Source: Verrucomicrobiales bacterium (GTDB lineage: Bacteria; Verrucomicrobiota; Verrucomicrobiia; Verrucomicrobiales; DEV007). From it: a stretch of 14,622 bases of DNA. How positions within the stretch are numbered: position 1 is the first letter of the stretch; every line of letters starts with the position of its first letter. The stretch spans positions 9,845-24,466 of the forward strand of contig PAHQ01000011.1 of the NCBI GenBank assembly GCA_002705125.1, written 5' to 3'. Shown here one piece after another: positions 7,878 through 14,622 of this stretch. Under the pieces are notes generated by a model, which was given only the letters and a program-made list of their open reading frames with translations, was not told where the DNA came from and did no database searches. A program made the position numbers and the translations under genes.

Positions 7878-7928
7878 GTCTAACAATAGCATATAAAGTT
7901 CATAAAACACAAAGGCAATTAAACTCAA

Positions 7929-8050
7929 TTCGAATAGGTAAAAACTTATACTAGATGAATATTTTTCATCCTTCTTAAGAAAAGACTTATTCTTGTATTC
8001 GCTTTACAAACAGTGTATTAGAGAGTGAACTCCATTTCCCTCCCGCTACT
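7929..8050. promoter_or_regulatory. Divergent promoter region with two symmetric elements
   Basis: This short region separates the three-gene minus-strand operon from the plus-strand cytochrome gene. It contains a perfect inverted repeat GATGAA / TTCATC (7954-7959 and 7965-7970, 5-base spacer). One base later comes the perfect 10-base palindrome TTCTTAAGAA (7972-7981). On the minus strand TATAAG at 7951-7946 could be a -10 box for the operon. On the plus strand TTGTAT (7993-7998) and TATTAG (8016-8021), 17 bases apart, are a weak sigma-70-like pair for the 8051 gene. The operator and promoter roles are inference from position and symmetry. Confidence 0.35.
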
Positions 8051-10735
8051 ATGAAACTATTAATTTTATTATCCACTCTAATACTTTCATTTGAAGTTTT
8101 AGCTCAGGACGAAGTAAATGCCGTCATCGAAGGTAGAAAATCTTTTGAAACCTTTGGCTGTATGGTTTGTCATGCAACCACTGAAAATGATAAATCTGTA
8201 CGATCCGGGCCTAATCTTTATGGATTATTTCAGAATACACCTCGAAGCCGCGAGGTCTTGAGTTCGGCCTCAGGAATCAAGGTCAGTGTCAAGGCTGATA
8301 AGGCGTATTACATAAATTCGGTGAGGAAGTCATGGGACGTTCTTGCTATCCATGAAGTAGGATCAAGCAGGGGGCAGGCCTTTCCTAAGGTCATGCCAAT
8401 GTACTCGAAAGAGGTCATTCCTGATCAGCATGTGGAATTTATCTGGCACTATCTAAGGACGCTTTCTCCTGCCAGCAAGGCAGGTCCTAAGGTTGTTAAG
8501 ATTAAAGCTAACAAGGGAGCTGAACCGAAGACACTTCTCGACATTCGCAACGAAATTGTTGTTACTGATAGGGCTCGAGTCATAAGAGCGCCGCTTAGAG
8601 GGTCAAGCGGAAGGGCAATGCATGTTGGTTTCCCGAATGGAATGAATTATACTTTTGATCCTAGAGTTCTTTCGGTGCGTAATGTTTGGGCAGGGGGGTT
8701 TTTGAATCTGTCTCAGGAAAGGTCAGGAAGAGGTAGGCCAGGTTCTGCAAGGGGCCAAGGGAACAAAGTATACTTTGAGGGCAAAGGACTACTTCAGCCT
8801 ATCCTAGCTAGTGGTGAGTCGGTTGATTTTGAATTTAAGGAGCCCGACGTGATGGATCATAAGGCGATTGAAAAGTGGCTTTGGGAAGATAGGGATTTTT
8901 CTGAATTATTGTCCTCGACCGATGCAGAGTATGGTGGTCACCGGTTAAGGTCATCCGACAGTGTTCCAGTTTTCAATTTTAGGGTAGGCAAAAACAAGAT
9001 ATCACAATCTATTGAATTAACTGACGACGGACTCATCGTCATTGAGCTTTCATCGGAGCTTGTTGAAGATCAAAAATTCAAGATTTCGAAGGATGGTCTG
9101 ACCGATATTAATGTGAGTGGAGGAAAATTATCAGATGACCAATGGCTTATAAGCGCAAACGATGGAGAAAAAATAAGTAAGTTCATTTTTAAGGCAAAGC
9201 TAAATGGCGGACTTATAGCCAGACCGATTATAGGTAATAAAGAAGACTGGTCTCAGCAACCAGTGAAGAAAAATTCTGAAAAGCTTGGACGACAAATTCT
9301 CGAAGTTCCTCCGGGATATTCATTTGAAAACTGGGAGGCTCCAAAAGATCTTTATGGTAGGAGTCAGCTCTTTGAGCCAACAGGAATAGCAGTTGCAAAA
9401 GACGGAACGATTGTAGTAGCGACAAGGTCAGCAGGAATTTGGCGAATCAAAGAAGGTAAGTGGTCGCTCTTTGCGGAAGGGTTGTACGAGGCCTTGGGGA
9501 TTATAATTGAGGATGAGAAAGGTGACCGGATTGTCGTGATGCAGAAGCCGGAGCTAACAAGAATAAGTGATACTAATTCTGATGGTAGGGCTGATCTGTA
9601 TGAAACCCTATGCGATGATTTTGGGTTTCATGCAAACTATCATGAGTATGCTCACGGTCCTGCTCGAGACAATGAGGGTAATTACTATTTTACTTTAAAC
9701 CTATCTCACGGAGGTAATGAACGCACGTCGTGGAGGGCCGGAGGGCCATACATGGGATCAATGGGAGGGTACAGAGGATGGGCCTGCAAGGTCACTCCTA
9801 GTGGAGAATTCATTCCTTTCGCGAATGGTCTAAGGAGCCCTGCAGGCATTGGGTTTGGACCAGACGGCAGGCTATGGTATGCTGAGAATCAGGGAGAGTA
9901 TGTTGGTTCATCAAAGGTTGTTCCGCTCGAGGAAGGCAAGTTCTACGGACATCTTTCTGGGCTGGTCACGTTGCCTGGAAAAATGAAACCTGATTCGCCG
10001 GAATTAAAGTTTGATAATTGGAAGGATAAGATTCGTAAAGGAGCTGTTTGGCTTCCGCACGGTAAGGTGGCGAATTCACCAGGACATCCTGCTTGGGACA
10101 TGACAGATGGAAAATTTGGTCCTTACAACGAACATATGTTCATTGGCGATCAAACGATGTCTAACCTTTTTAGAGTGGTTGTTGAAAAGGTAAATGGTCA
10201 GGACCAGGGCTGTGTTGTCCCTTTTGCAAGGTTCTTTGCCTCAGGTGTTATGCGGCCTGTTTTTCTAAACGATGGAAGTTTGTTAATAGGTCAGACTGGT
10301 AGAGGTTGGGGAGCCTGGGGAGGACAAGAAGGTTGTTTGCAGAGAATAATTTATGATGGGAAAACTGAGTCTGGTGAAATCTTTAGTGTTCATGCCCATA
10401 AGCAAGGATTGGAGGTTCGTCTTACCAAGTCTCTAAATGGAACCGTAGAAGAAAAAATATTAACAGATGTTCTAAAAATAGAATCTTGGTACTACACTAA
10501 TACGGGAAGGTACGGTTCACCCGAGCATGATAAGAGACAAGATAAAATAGAAAAGATAGCTATTAGTACGGATCGAAAATCATTCGTCATCTCCATAGCC
10601 GAATTTGAAAGTGCCGAAAAGTGGTTGGATAGGATCTACCATTTAAAGGTTAATGGAGCGGACAAACTTTTTGATAAGAATTCACCTAAGAAAGATCTTA
10701 CTGCGTATTACACACTTAGATCAGTACCTAAGTAA
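8051..10735 (+). CDS. Exported cytochrome c + DUF6797-like + beta-propeller dehydrogenase-like protein
   Basis: This is an 894-residue protein of the large PVC heme-protein group. Residues 1-18 form a signal peptide ending in VLA. A small cytochrome c domain (about 21-140) has CMVCH at 37-41 as heme site and Met115 or Met117 as likely axial ligand. The middle part (about 160-395) contains FPNGMNYTFDP and VWAGGFLNL, resembling DUF6797. From about 420 a propeller of the sorbosone/glucose dehydrogenase-like type begins (EPTGIAVAKDGTIVVATR at 442-459). It includes a Ca-binding-like loop DTNSDGRADLYE (507-518), GLRSPAGIGFGPDGRLWYAE (593-612) and GQTGRGWGAWGG (747-758). A periplasmic redox enzyme passing electrons to its own heme is plausible, but no substrate is known to me. 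The ATG at 8051 lacks a Shine-Dalgarno site and is chosen because it starts the signal peptide. The gene ends 9 bases from the convergent DUF1501 gene. Confidence 0.9.
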   Translation: MKLLILLSTLILSFEVLAQDEVNAVIEGRKSFETFGCMVCHATTENDKSVRSGPNLYGLFQNTPRSREVLSSASGIKVSVKADKAYYINSVRKSWDVLAIHEVGSSRGQAFPKVMPMYSKEVIPDQHVEFIWHYLRTLSPASKAGPKVVKIKANKGAEPKTLLDIRNEIVVTDRARVIRAPLRGSSGRAMHVGFPNGMNYTFDPRVLSVRNVWAGGFLNLSQERSGRGRPGSARGQGNKVYFEGKGLLQPILASGESVDFEFKEPDVMDHKAIEKWLWEDRDFSELLSSTDAEYGGHRLRSSDSVPVFNFRVGKNKISQSIELTDDGLIVIELSSELVEDQKFKISKDGLTDINVSGGKLSDDQWLISANDGEKISKFIFKAKLNGGLIARPIIGNKEDWSQQPVKKNSEKLGRQILEVPPGYSFENWEAPKDLYGRSQLFEPTGIAVAKDGTIVVATRSAGIWRIKEGKWSLFAEGLYEALGIIIEDEKGDRIVVMQKPELTRISDTNSDGRADLYETLCDDFGFHANYHEYAHGPARDNEGNYYFTLNLSHGGNERTSWRAGGPYMGSMGGYRGWACKVTPSGEFIPFANGLRSPAGIGFGPDGRLWYAENQGEYVGSSKVVPLEEGKFYGHLSGLVTLPGKMKPDSPELKFDNWKDKIRKGAVWLPHGKVANSPGHPAWDMTDGKFGPYNEHMFIGDQTMSNLFRVVVEKVNGQDQGCVVPFARFFASGVMRPVFLNDGSLLIGQTGRGWGAWGGQEGCLQRIIYDGKTESGEIFSVHAHKQGLEVRLTKSLNGTVEEKILTDVLKIESWYYTNTGRYGSPEHDKRQDKIEKIAISTDRKSFVISIAEFESAEKWLDRIYHLKVNGADKLFDKNSPKKDLTAYYTLRSVPK

Positions 10736-10750
10736 TCAGAATAATTAGGT
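10726..10750. terminator. Imperfect inverted repeat across two convergent gene ends
   Basis: ACCTAA (10726-10731) and TTAGGT (10745-10750) are perfect complements. Allowing one internal mismatch extends the stem to nine positions (ACCTAAGTA with TAATTAGGT) around a 7-base loop. The structure covers both stop codons, at 10733-10735 on the plus strand and 10747-10745 on the minus strand. It has only two G-C pairs and no T tract on either side, so a bidirectional terminator is a guess. Confidence 0.25.
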
Positions 10751-12130
10751 CAGAGGTAGAGGCTTTCCGTCACTGATAGGAAATGGTCTTCCAAGTCGGT
10801 CAGTGATGGTCGTCTTGTGGGGTATGCCAAACGCTTCGAAGATTGTTGCGTGCAAGTCTGCAGGTCCACATGCTTTTTCTGCAGGTTCAGATCCTGATTT
10901 ATCTGATTTTCCATAGACCTGGCCACCCTGAATGCCGGCACCTGCAAGAGCAACCGAGTAACAGCTAGGATAATGATCTCTTCCCGCGGATCCGTTTATC
11001 TTAGGAGTCCTTCCAAATTCAGTTAAAAATACGACAAGAGTTTCATCAAGCATCCCGCGATCACTCAGATCATCAAGTAGTGCTGCTGCCGGCCTATCGA
11101 ATGCCGGAAGCATGGTGTTTTTGAGGCGGTTGAAATTGTCTGCATGAGTATCCCAGTGATCACCTTTAGAACCGTTAAGGTCACCAGCCGAGCAGGCCAC
11201 CGTCACTATTGGAACATCAGCCTCGATGAGTCTTCGGGCCAGTAGCATGCTCTGCCCGCATATATGATTACCAAATTTACTCTTTGTAGTTTCTGATTCT
11301 AAGTCTAGGTCAAAGGCCTTTCTGACATCAGGGCTCATCAGCATGTCTGTTGCGAGTTCTCTGAAATAATTCATGTCCTCAATAGAATTACCGATTCCTG
11401 AAAAATGGTCTAAATTACTAAGGAGGTCTAGACGAGACCCTAAGACTTCTCGGTTGATCGCCTCTTTAGGATTAATTCGAGAGGCACCCAAGTCTCTTGA
11501 GACACCTCCAAATTCTTTGCCTTTTGGAGTTCTTATAACTATTGGATTATAGCTTGATCCAAGCCATCCCCCGTACTCTCCTGCCTGCAATGTTCCGTTA
11601 TCAACCAGAGGATAAGGGACACGAATCGCTGAGGGTAATCCTGGAGGAGCTTCTTTAAACTTTGAAATAACTGAAAGCAGTGAAGGCCAGTCGCTTGATG
11701 ATGGAGACAAGTTGGCGGCACTGTCCGACTGTGGGGGCTTGTGCCCAGTAAAGTTCCAGTACATTGCCTTTCCATGGGCAGCGCTGCCGTGATGCATTGA
11801 CCTAACGATTGCCAGTCTATTGGTTTGCTTGGCCAGATAAGGCATGTGCTCACCGATATGAATGCCAGGAGTCGCCGTGGGGATTGTGCCAAAACTACCT
11901 TTCATGTCACTTGGTCCGTTTGGCTTAGGGTCCCAAGTTTCAAGATGGCTCATTCCTCCCCATGCAAATAAGATGATGCATGACTTGGCTCTACCTTTGC
12001 TGGATGGTTTATTTTTTTCGCCTAGAGCCCTAAGCTTAAGAAAATCGGTCAAAGATAAACCCGCGCATCCGAGACTCGTAGACAAAACTTTTCGTCTAGA
12101 AATTTCTTTCGGGAGTTTTATTTGGTCCAT
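10745..12130 (-). CDS. DUF1501 family protein with twin-arginine motif
   Basis: This 461-residue protein belongs to DUF1501, a family expanded in PVC bacteria and distantly related to the alkaline phosphatase/sulfatase fold. The N-terminus carries SRRKVL (11-16), a twin-arginine export motif of the type common in this family, although the hydrophobic stretch behind it is modest. Family hallmarks are GGMSHLETWDPKP (58-70), HGSAAHGKAMYWNFTGHKP (114-132), DHWDTH (324-329), LTEFGRTPKING (369-380), GRDHYP (383-388) and GGQVYGKSD (402-410). The length is normal. The function is unproven; a hydrolase-like, metal-binding role is possible from the Asp, His and Glu pattern. The ATG at 12130 is chosen because it lies just before the Tat motif; a GGA touches the start codon but is too close for a normal ribosome site. 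In many PVC genomes this family sits directly after a PSD1-type cytochrome gene. Here that partner is present but divergent, 188 bases away. Confidence 0.92.
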   Translation of the reverse strand: MDQIKLPKEISRRKVLSTSLGCAGLSLTDFLKLRALGEKNKPSSKGRAKSCIILFAWGGMSHLETWDPKPNGPSDMKGSFGTIPTATPGIHIGEHMPYLAKQTNRLAIVRSMHHGSAAHGKAMYWNFTGHKPPQSDSAANLSPSSSDWPSLLSVISKFKEAPPGLPSAIRVPYPLVDNGTLQAGEYGGWLGSSYNPIVIRTPKGKEFGGVSRDLGASRINPKEAINREVLGSRLDLLSNLDHFSGIGNSIEDMNYFRELATDMLMSPDVRKAFDLDLESETTKSKFGNHICGQSMLLARRLIEADVPIVTVACSAGDLNGSKGDHWDTHADNFNRLKNTMLPAFDRPAAALLDDLSDRGMLDETLVVFLTEFGRTPKINGSAGRDHYPSCYSVALAGAGIQGGQVYGKSDKSGSEPAEKACGPADLHATIFEAFGIPHKTTITDRLGRPFPISDGKPLPLT

Positions 12131-12318
12131 TCCAATTACGAGACTAAAAGCTTAACTGTCAGAAAGTAGCCAATGATTATCTAAACTGCAATCATTCAAA
12201 TACTTACAATTGAAAAAGTTTATAAAAAAGTGAATGTTTGTATTAGTATTTTTTAATATTTTATAGATTTCTATGCGTGACCTGTAGTCAAAATTCCATT
12301 AGATTTACTGAAATTAAA
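12131..12318. promoter_or_regulatory. Divergent promoter region between DUF1501 and PSD1-type genes
   Basis: These 188 AT-rich bases hold no gene. A perfect 7-base inverted repeat AATGATT / AATCATT (12172-12178 and 12190-12196, 11-base spacer) could be an operator. On the plus strand TTGTAT (12238-12243) and TATAGA (12262-12267), 18 bases apart, are a weak promoter candidate about 50 bases before the ATG at 12319. In AT-rich DNA, short repeats and boxes like these can arise by chance. Confidence 0.35.
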
Positions 12319-14622
12319 ATGATTGGAAAATCAAGACCGCTACTCTTTTTGTTTTCATTCCTGATTCTTGCTGGAATTGTTAATTCAGAGGCATTTGCCT
12401 CAGAACAGGTTTCTTTTAATCGAGACATTCGACCAATTCTTTCGAATAATTGCTTCGCTTGTCATGGGCCCGATAAACATGATCGAAAGGCCAAACTAAG
12501 ACTGGATCTCTCGGACGGAGCTGACGGAGCGTATCGAAATAATGATGGGACAATTGCCATAAAGCCTGAATCCATCGAAGACAGTGAGATTTGGCATCGA
12601 ATCATTTCAGATGATCCTGATGAGGTCATGCCTCCACCAGATTCAAATAAAAAGCCTTTAACCAATAAAGAAAAAAAACTGATAGAAAATTGGATCTCAT
12701 CCGGCGCCAAGTATGAAAATTTCTGGGCCTTTGAAGAACCCAAGAAAAGTGATCTGCCTAATGTTAAAAATTCTAAGTGGAGTAACTCGCCAATCGATTT
12801 ATTTGTTATTGATAAACTCGAAAACCTTAAAATAGATCCATCTGACGAGGCTGATAAAAGAACATTAATCAGAAGATTAAGTTTTGATCTGACTGGTCTC
12901 CCTCCGACCAGAGAACAGGTCAGAGATTTTGATGCTGATGGAAGTGAAGATTCATACGAGAAACTCGTTGATCGATTGCTTTCGAGTGAAAGTTATGGAG
13001 AACATATGGCACGTTATTGGTTAGATCTTGTACGTTTCGCGGATACCAATGGCATGCATAAAGATTACTATCGAAACTCCACCGCTTACCGAGACTGGGT
13101 CATCAGATCGTATAATGAAAACCTAAGATATGATGAATTTATAAGATATCAGTTGGCGGGAGATTTATTTGCTGATCCTAGCAGTGACCAATTGATTGCC
13201 TCAGGCTTTAACAGGCTACATCTCATTATTGATGTCGGCACTGCCTTACCAGAGGAGAGTTTTTTCAAAAATGTTACCGACAGAGTGACTGCCGTCGGTA
13301 CCGCGTTCATGGGATTGACAGTCCAGTGCGCTGCCTGCCATGACCACAAATATGATCCAATAACTCAGAAGGATTATTATTCTCTATTTGCTTTCTTTAA
13401 TAATATTGATGCAAAACCTGAAACCGAAAGAGGACTAAAGAATGGACTTCAGCCGCCGGTTGCAAGAATTCCTACCGCCGAGCAAAAGCAAAAGCTCCAA
13501 GACTTTGATCAGCAAATTTTGGAGCTAGATGAAAAAATTAAAGTGGAAGGAACATCTGAGGATGAAGTCACTGAGCTTCAGTCACGACTAGAAAGTCTTA
13601 AAAATGAAAAGAAAAAATTAGAAGGGCAGATTCCTCAGGCAATGGTCATGAAGGAGAGGGCTGAGGTAAGAGAAACGCGCATAATGATAAGGGGCCAGTA
13701 TGATGACCCTGGAGAGGTAGTAACAAGAAGTACTCCTGAATTCCTTCCACCGATGAAACGTTCTGGGGAAGTGGCGTCTAGAATGGATCTTGCTAATTGG
13801 TTTATCGATAAAAGCAATCCGTTAACGGCTCGAGTTGTAGTCAATAGACTTTGGCAGCAACTTTTTGGTGTGGGCTTAGTGAAAACCTCCGAGGATCTTG
13901 GTGCGCAGGGAGAAGTACCTAGCCATCCAGAGCTATTAGATTATTTAGTGGTTTCGTTTGTTGATTCAGGATGGAATGTGAAATCTCTTCTCAAGCAATT
14001 AGTCATGTCTGAGGCTTATAAGCAGTCTTCTCGTATAGATAAGGATCAATTCGATAAAGATCCTGAGAACAGGTTAATAGCGAGGGGGTCTAGATTTCGT
14101 CTGGATGCAGAAATGATTAGAGACCAAATCTTATTTACCAGTGGAACTTTATCCCAAAAAATGTACGGGAGAAGCGTAAAGCCCCCACAGCCTGATGGTC
14201 TATGGAAAGCTGTCACTATGATTGGTGAAAGGTTTAAACCAGACTCAGGTGAGGAGATTAGGAGGAGAAGTATTTATACTTACTGGAAGAGAGGAATGCC
14301 GCCTCCGCAGATGACTATTCTTAATGCACCGATCAGAGACGCATGCGTTTCTAGAAGGGAAAGAACTAATACCCCAACACAGGCACTGCTATTACTAAAT
14401 GAGTCGGAGTACTTAGGGGCTGCTCGTAACTTGGCAATGACTATTCTTGTTCCTAAAGAGGCGAAGCCTGCCCAGAGGATAGCGTTCGCATACGAAACGG
14501 TTACCTCGAAGCTACCTGACAAGGAAGAGCAAAAAATGTTATATGATCTCTTGCAGAGTCTATACAAGACATACCTCAGCGAGCCTGCTCTAGCCGATGA
14601 TGTTTGTGATGGTTTGCCAATT
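12319..14622 (+). CDS. PSD1-type protein: PSC1 cytochrome + DUF1549 + DUF1553, 3' end outside window
   Basis: The frame is open from the ATG at 12319 through the window end, exactly 768 codons with no stop, so the C-terminus is missing. Residues 1 to about 28 form a signal peptide ending near AFA. A planctomycete cytochrome C (PSC1-like) domain starts at FNRDIRPIL (33-41), with heme motif CFACH (45-49) and MPPP (104-107) as likely ligand region. DUF1549 follows (about 156-365), including LTGLPPT (191-197) and a second heme-like CAACHDHKYDPI (337-348). A Glu/Lys-rich segment (about 385-436) looks like a coiled coil. DUF1553 occupies about 480 onward, with NRLWQQLFGVGLV (509-521) and RTNTPTQALLLLN further on. 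Such proteins are probably exported and redox-active, but their reaction is unknown. They are usually next to DUF1501 genes, here divergently transcribed. No Shine-Dalgarno site is visible; the ATG is chosen because it begins the signal peptide. Confidence 0.92.
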   Translation, partial: MIGKSRPLLFLFSFLILAGIVNSEAFASEQVSFNRDIRPILSNNCFACHGPDKHDRKAKLRLDLSDGADGAYRNNDGTIAIKPESIEDSEIWHRIISDDPDEVMPPPDSNKKPLTNKEKKLIENWISSGAKYENFWAFEEPKKSDLPNVKNSKWSNSPIDLFVIDKLENLKIDPSDEADKRTLIRRLSFDLTGLPPTREQVRDFDADGSEDSYEKLVDRLLSSESYGEHMARYWLDLVRFADTNGMHKDYYRNSTAYRDWVIRSYNENLRYDEFIRYQLAGDLFADPSSDQLIASGFNRLHLIIDVGTALPEESFFKNVTDRVTAVGTAFMGLTVQCAACHDHKYDPITQKDYYSLFAFFNNIDAKPETERGLKNGLQPPVARIPTAEQKQKLQDFDQQILELDEKIKVEGTSEDEVTELQSRLESLKNEKKKLEGQIPQAMVMKERAEVRETRIMIRGQYDDPGEVVTRSTPEFLPPMKRSGEVASRMDLANWFIDKSNPLTARVVVNRLWQQLFGVGLVKTSEDLGAQGEVPSHPELLDYLVVSFVDSGWNVKSLLKQLVMSEAYKQSSRIDKDQFDKDPENRLIARGSRFRLDAEMIRDQILFTSGTLSQKMYGRSVKPPQPDGLWKAVTMIGERFKPDSGEEIRRRSIYTYWKRGMPPPQMTILNAPIRDACVSRRERTNTPTQALLLLNESEYLGAARNLAMTILVPKEAKPAQRIAFAYETVTSKLPDKEEQKMLYDLLQSLYKTYLSEPALADDVCDGLPI

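Noticed and set aside
10745..12130. Lipoprotein signal suggested by SLGC near residue 22 of the DUF1501 protein
   Set aside because: The -3 position is Ser rather than a typical lipobox aliphatic residue, and the SRRKVL motif fits a Tat signal better.
12462..12743. Minus-strand frame of 93 codons near the PSD1 gene start
   Set aside because: It is antisense to the PSC1 cytochrome domain, which has a clear heme motif and signal peptide on the plus strand.
14280..14567. Minus-strand frame of 95 codons near the right edge
   Set aside because: It is antisense to DUF1553, which reads through to the window end without a stop.
1..14622. Search for tRNA, rRNA, CRISPR arrays, insertion sequences, integrases and long repeats
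   Set aside because: Nearly all of the window is occupied by eight confident genes, and the short intergenic regions contain no such structure that I can see.

Overview
This window most likely comes from a Planctomycetes-Verrucomicrobia-Chlamydiae (PVC) superphylum bacterium, probably a free-living polysaccharide degrader. The basis is its mix of families: formylglycine-type sulfatases, a DUF1501 protein, a PSC1/DUF1549/DUF1553 ('PSD1') cytochrome protein, and a large cytochrome c-propeller fusion. This mix is typical of Planctomycetota and Verrucomicrobiota. I cannot separate those two phyla from this sequence. The base composition looks moderately AT-rich, and clear Shine-Dalgarno sites are rare.

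Layout. (1) 1-3755 looks like a small sulfated-polysaccharide locus. A secreted beta-helix protein, cut off by the window start, runs leftward. It diverges from two exported sulfatases that run rightward and are separated by 16 bp. (2) 3752-7928, minus strand, is a tight three-gene operon: a multi-pass membrane di-iron hydroxylase of the sterol desaturase family, a GH3-family acyl-adenylating amide synthetase, and an enolase-superfamily protein of the MLE/epimerase subgroup. Both junctions are 4-bp ATGA overlaps. (3) 8051-10735, plus strand, encodes an exported cytochrome c + beta-propeller protein. (4) 10745-12130, minus strand, encodes a DUF1501 protein with a twin-arginine motif. (5) 12319 to the window end, plus strand, encodes the PSD1-type cytochrome protein. 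It is open at the right edge.

How the genes may work together. The beta-helix protein and the sulfatases would act outside the cytoplasm on a sulfated glycan. The three cytochrome/DUF1501 proteins belong to expanded PVC families that often accompany such loci, but their biochemical roles are largely unknown. The most interesting unit is the three-gene operon. GH3 enzymes join a carboxylic acid to an amino acid, and MLE-subgroup enolases include N-acylamino acid racemases and dipeptide epimerases. A route that makes a hydroxylated and possibly epimerised acyl-amino acid is therefore an attractive but untested hypothesis.

Non-coding DNA is sparse. Divergent promoter regions lie at 762-859, about 7929-8050 and 12131-12318. 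Convergent gene ends meet at 3752-3755, where the stop codons overlap, and at 10736-10744, where the gap is 9 bp. I see no RNA genes, CRISPR arrays, insertion sequences or phage genes.
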